DNA from: Loigolactobacillus binensis
GTDB lineage: Bacteria; Bacillota; Bacilli; Lactobacillales; Lactobacillaceae
Direction of reading: 5' to 3'
Length of the DNA: 64,000 nucleotides
NCBI RefSeq assembly: GCF_005405165.1
Contig: NZ_BJDN01000005.1
Coordinates: 79,151 to 143,150, forward strand
Shown here: piece after piece, positions 61,762 through 64,000 of the stretch
How positions within the stretch are numbered: the stretch's first letter is position 1
Layout of the letters: each line of letters starts with the position of its first letter
The notes under the pieces: model-generated
Seen by the model: only the letters and a program-made list of their open reading frames with translations
Told to the model about the DNA's origin: nothing
Databases searched by the model: none
Made by a program: the position numbers and the translations under genes

Positions 61762-63093
61762 ATGCGGCGGACGGCTATTATTATCACTATTTTGATCACC
61801 AGTCTTTTGCTTTTGTTAGGGCTACTGACGAAAACTCAAGCCGATGATCGCACTACCTATCTGACCCAATCAACGCACCCTAGTTTTTGGGTGCTATCTG
61901 ATCCCCATTTTATCGCCCCTAGTTTACACGATAAGCGGACCGCCTTTAAACAGATCATTAAAACTGCGGCGGGTAAGGATCTAACTGACCAACCAGTTGC
62001 GCTTCATGCGTTAGTACAAACCGCTTTGAAAAAACACCCAACAGCAGTGATCATCACCGGCGACGTGACGTTCAACGGTGAATTAGCCAGCGCTAAAAGT
62101 TTGGCCCGGCGCTTACGCCCGCTGCAAAAAGCCGGTATCCACTTACTGATCATCCCTGGTAATCATGATATCTACGACGGTTGGGCCCGTAAATTTACTG
62201 GTGATCACCAGGCTACCACCACCCAAATTAGTCCTAGTGCGTGGCGGCAAATTTTTGCCGATGGCTACCGAAATGCTTGTGCTGTCGATAATGATTCGCT
62301 GAGCTACGCCGTTAATCTAAATAAGCGCTACCGGTTATTGCTGCTGGACGACAATACTTACCCCACCAGCACTTCTACCGTTGCGCCAAACACAGCCGGT
62401 AAACTCAAGCAAAGCACGCTGCTGTGGATCGAAGGTCAGCTACAAAGTGCTAAAGCAGCCGGCCAACAAACCTTGGTCTTCACCCACCATAATCTTTATG
62501 CACATTCAATGATGAAACAAGGTTGGGTCTTGGACAACGCGCCGGCTTTGCGCCGAATACTGAATCGCTACCACGTACCGCTGTTATTTTCCGGTCATAT
62601 TCATGCACAGGATATTATGGCTGACCCAACTAAAAAATGTGCAACAACTGAGATCGTTAGCGGCAGTTTTTCCATGACCCCAGCCAGTTATGGCGTGGTA
62701 ACGCTGACGCCGCACAAGCTACATTACCAAATACACCAGCTGCGGTTAACACCTTATCTCACGGCTAAGCAGCGCCACCAACCGTCACTAGTTCATTATC
62801 AGCAACACCTGAAAAAGTTATTCCAGCAAATGAACCTTAATATGGTGGGCCACCATATTAGAGCCAACCATGCGTTGACTAAACACCAAGCGAATACAGA
62901 AATCAATTTCTTGCTTAATGCTGACTGGCGCTTCGAAACTGGTAACGACTACACCACCCCGCGGCAACTAGCCAAACTGAAGCAAACAGCTGGTTACAAA
63001 TTAGCGGCCCACGATTCACACCTCAGCGGCCCTTTAGGTACGTTAAACGGTGATCATAATTTGCCGGACCACCATTTGACGCTGCGGTATTAA
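61762..63093 (+). CDS. Secreted calcineurin-like metallophosphoesterase
   Basis: The 443-residue protein has a signal peptide (MRRTAIIITILITSLLLLLGLLTKTQA) and a phosphoesterase domain: LSDPHFIAP (first Asp/His), ITGDVTFNGE, IPGNHDIYDGWA, FTHHNLYAHS and FSGHIHAQD, the five metal-binding motifs. A C-terminal helical extension follows. It hydrolyses a phosphoester outside the cell, perhaps nucleotides or teichoic/lipid phosphates; the true substrate cannot be read. AAGGGGG precedes the ATG. Confidence 0.9.
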   Translation: MRRTAIIITILITSLLLLLGLLTKTQADDRTTYLTQSTHPSFWVLSDPHFIAPSLHDKRTAFKQIIKTAAGKDLTDQPVALHALVQTALKKHPTAVIITGDVTFNGELASAKSLARRLRPLQKAGIHLLIIPGNHDIYDGWARKFTGDHQATTTQISPSAWRQIFADGYRNACAVDNDSLSYAVNLNKRYRLLLLDDNTYPTSTSTVAPNTAGKLKQSTLLWIEGQLQSAKAAGQQTLVFTHHNLYAHSMMKQGWVLDNAPALRRILNRYHVPLLFSGHIHAQDIMADPTKKCATTEIVSGSFSMTPASYGVVTLTPHKLHYQIHQLRLTPYLTAKQRHQPSLVHYQQHLKKLFQQMNLNMVGHHIRANHALTKHQANTEINFLLNADWRFETGNDYTTPRQLAKLKQTAGYKLAAHDSHLSGPLGTLNGDHNLPDHHLTLRY

Positions 63094-63105
63094 AATACTG
63101 AGCTA

Positions 63106-63154
63106 TAAAAAAGCTGGCACGACACAAACAATTGATTTGCGTCGCGCCAGTTTT
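63106..63154 (+). terminator. Terminator of the metallophosphoesterase gene
   Basis: AAAAAAGCTGGCACGAC and GTCGCGCCAG-TTTT arms with internal pairing AAAC/GTTT-like form a stem ending in T residues. Confidence 0.7.
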
Positions 63155-63176
63155 GCTCACTACCGCGCACCAACTA

Positions 63177-63600
63177 TTAATTCAGCATCGTTTTGATGCC
63201 CATCACGAATTTTAAAACAGTCGCGCCATGACCTTTAGTGATTTTTGTCATTAATTTAGGGGCGATGGCCGCACCGACTACCAACATGCAGACCAAAACG
63301 TAGGCAGAAGTGGCTGCGACGTTGATCATCGAAACCTCCCATCATTAATAGCCCTGCCATAACTGGAGCGCCAAAGGCTAGTGACAACCATTTTGACTGA
63401 TTATATTTTTTATCTTTGCTAGGGCGGATCACGCCATAAACAATTTGAATACCTAAAATGATCAAGATCACATCAATAATGAGTGCGTACAGTTTAATTG
63501 AATAGAGGGTGCCACCAGCGTTTCGACCACAACGGCAGGCAAGGCGCCTAGCAGCATGGTGTTGCCTAAATAAATCGAACCGCCGCCACCTTCACCTTTC
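63177..63600 (-). pseudogene. Decayed membrane-protein gene
   Basis: Three consecutive stretches in changing frames read like one small membrane protein: GGGGSIYLGNTMLLGALPAVVVE, then GGTLYSIKLYALIIDVILIILGIQIVYGVIRP and SKWLSLAFGAPVMAGLLMMGG, then MINVAATSAYVLVCMLVVGAAIAPKLM. At least two frameshifts separate them and the 5' end is missing near 63600. The last piece has its own GGGAGG site (ATG 63329), so a 50-residue product is possible. The family is not recognised. Confidence 0.5.
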
Positions 63601-63616
63601 GAAAAGTGTCCAACTC
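63601..63616. mobile_element. Possible IS3-type end at the truncated gene
   Basis: GAAAAGTGTCCAACTC lies exactly where the decayed gene begins. GTGTCCAAC resembles the ends of IS150-group elements. The base run TGTCCA recurs inverted near 63935. Confidence 0.25.
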
Positions 63617-63684
63617 ACGAGGTAGACATTTATATAACACTTAAACTATAATTCTTTTAATAAGATATTATATAATCGGGTCGT

Positions 63685-63696
63685 CACGCTAGCGTG
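63685..63696. promoter_or_regulatory. Palindrome after a TATAAT promoter
   Basis: CACGCTAGCGTG follows a TATAAT (63671-63676) and precedes the frame at 63713. It may be an operator in the 5' leader. Confidence 0.4.
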
Positions 63697-63712
63697 CCGC
63701 GGGGAGACGAAA

Positions 63713-63913
63713 ATGAAAATTAATTATTTAGCAAAATGGGATAAAAATAGTCCTGAGTTAACATGGTCAGGAACAACATGGCATTTATACCACTATTTAT
63801 CATTTCAGAATGACGTAAACCGAATTGATATAACAAAAACAAAATCTTTAGATATAATGCTTTTAACATTAATCCAAAAATTTGCAAATTTGTTTTTAAA
63901 AGGTAGATTGTAA
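63713..63913 (+). pseudogene. Truncated 5' fragment, possibly glycosyltransferase
   Basis: A 66-residue frame starts at ATG 63713 with GGGGAG 6 bases upstream. MKINYLAKWDKNSPELTWSGTTWHLY resembles the N-terminus of a family 1-type glycosyltransferase as I recall it; the C-terminal part ends KFANLFLKGRL without a complete domain. Insertion of an element after about 63920 could have removed the rest. Identity is tentative. Confidence 0.35.
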
Positions 63914-63933
63914 AATTTAAGTTGAACATATTA

Positions 63934-64000
63934 GTGGACAGAAAAACCCGTAAAGGTCTTTAATGGTGTCACCACAACATTCCACTAGAAAGAAGGACCT
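63934..64000 (+). mobile_element. Possible left end of an insertion sequence at the window edge
   Basis: AGTGGACAGAAAAACCCGT resembles the terminal inverted repeat of IS3-type elements, and AGAAGGA near 63990 is a ribosome site for a gene that would start just outside the window, such as a transposase. It cannot be confirmed here. Confidence 0.25.

Overview
The window reads as chromosomal DNA of a low-to-moderate GC Gram-positive lactic acid bacterium of the family Lactobacillaceae. The evidence is strong AGGAGG-type ribosome binding sites, TTG and GTG starts, TTGACA/TATAAT-like promoters, many U-tailed hairpin terminators, and the gene order rsmG-parA-parB-DUF951-ychF-DUF1129-guaB, which is usual near the replication origin in lactobacilli. 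A Loigolactobacillus-like species is my guess, not a demonstrated identity. No rRNA, tRNA, CRISPR array or intact prophage was seen. || Layout. 1-7.0 kb: the origin-proximal housekeeping cluster on the minus strand. 7.1-9.6 kb: an aquaglyceroporin-like channel and a GlcD-type FAD dehydrogenase. 9.9-20.8 kb: single genes (dual-specificity-type phosphatase, TIM-barrel protein, alpha-type carbonic anhydrase, glycosyltransferase, NCS2 purine permease, a possible uracil-DNA-glycosylase-fold protein, B3/B4-domain protein, first methionine aminopeptidase, DUF2075 ATPase). 21-25 kb: a FhuCBGD-like iron-complex ABC importer behind a 25-bp palindrome. 25-28 kb: a flavin reductase plus FAD-flavoprotein pair, divergent from a LysR regulator that appears to start at ATC. 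28-32.7 kb: leuABCD on the minus strand, preceded by a leucine-rich leader peptide and a terminator, that is, a ribosome-mediated attenuator. 33-39.6 kb: thrC, membrane proteins, an MFS exporter, an alpha/beta hydrolase and an HExxH membrane protein. || 39.6-41.6 kb: a YtrA-type GntR/ABC-2 operon with an unusual 10-bp-phased repeat on its promoter. 41.6-43 kb: an AT-rich Rrf2/flavodoxin island lying between two copies of a hairpin element. 43-43.6 kb: mazEF. 44.8-45.8 kb: an oxidoreductase gene that has lost its 5' end and is joined tail to tail with an MMPL transporter fragment on the other strand. 45.9-52.9 kb: serine hydrolase, 2-hydroxyacid dehydrogenase, TSUP permease, two unknown proteins, and a TetR/SDR pair. 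52.9-56.5 kb: a LysR regulator divergent from a 799-residue three-domain flavoprotein that fuses the two enzymes of the 25-27 kb locus and adds a flavinylation-type FMN domain. 56.6-63.1 kb: a flavodoxin-fold quinone/azo reductase with a WYL regulator, a second methionine aminopeptidase, an iron alcohol dehydrogenase, a frameshifted aspartate racemase and a secreted metallophosphoesterase. 63.1-64 kb: decayed gene fragments with sequences resembling insertion-sequence ends. || Working together. The most coherent theme is reductive flavin metabolism: two NAD(P)H-flavin-reductase/FAD-flavoprotein systems, each with a LysR regulator, plus a flavodoxin, an azoreductase-like protein and an iron alcohol dehydrogenase. 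These probably serve as electron sinks for fermentative redox balance. The strongest regulatory finding is the leucine attenuator. The clearest decay events are the chimeric oxidoreductase/MMPL junction and the racemase frameshift.
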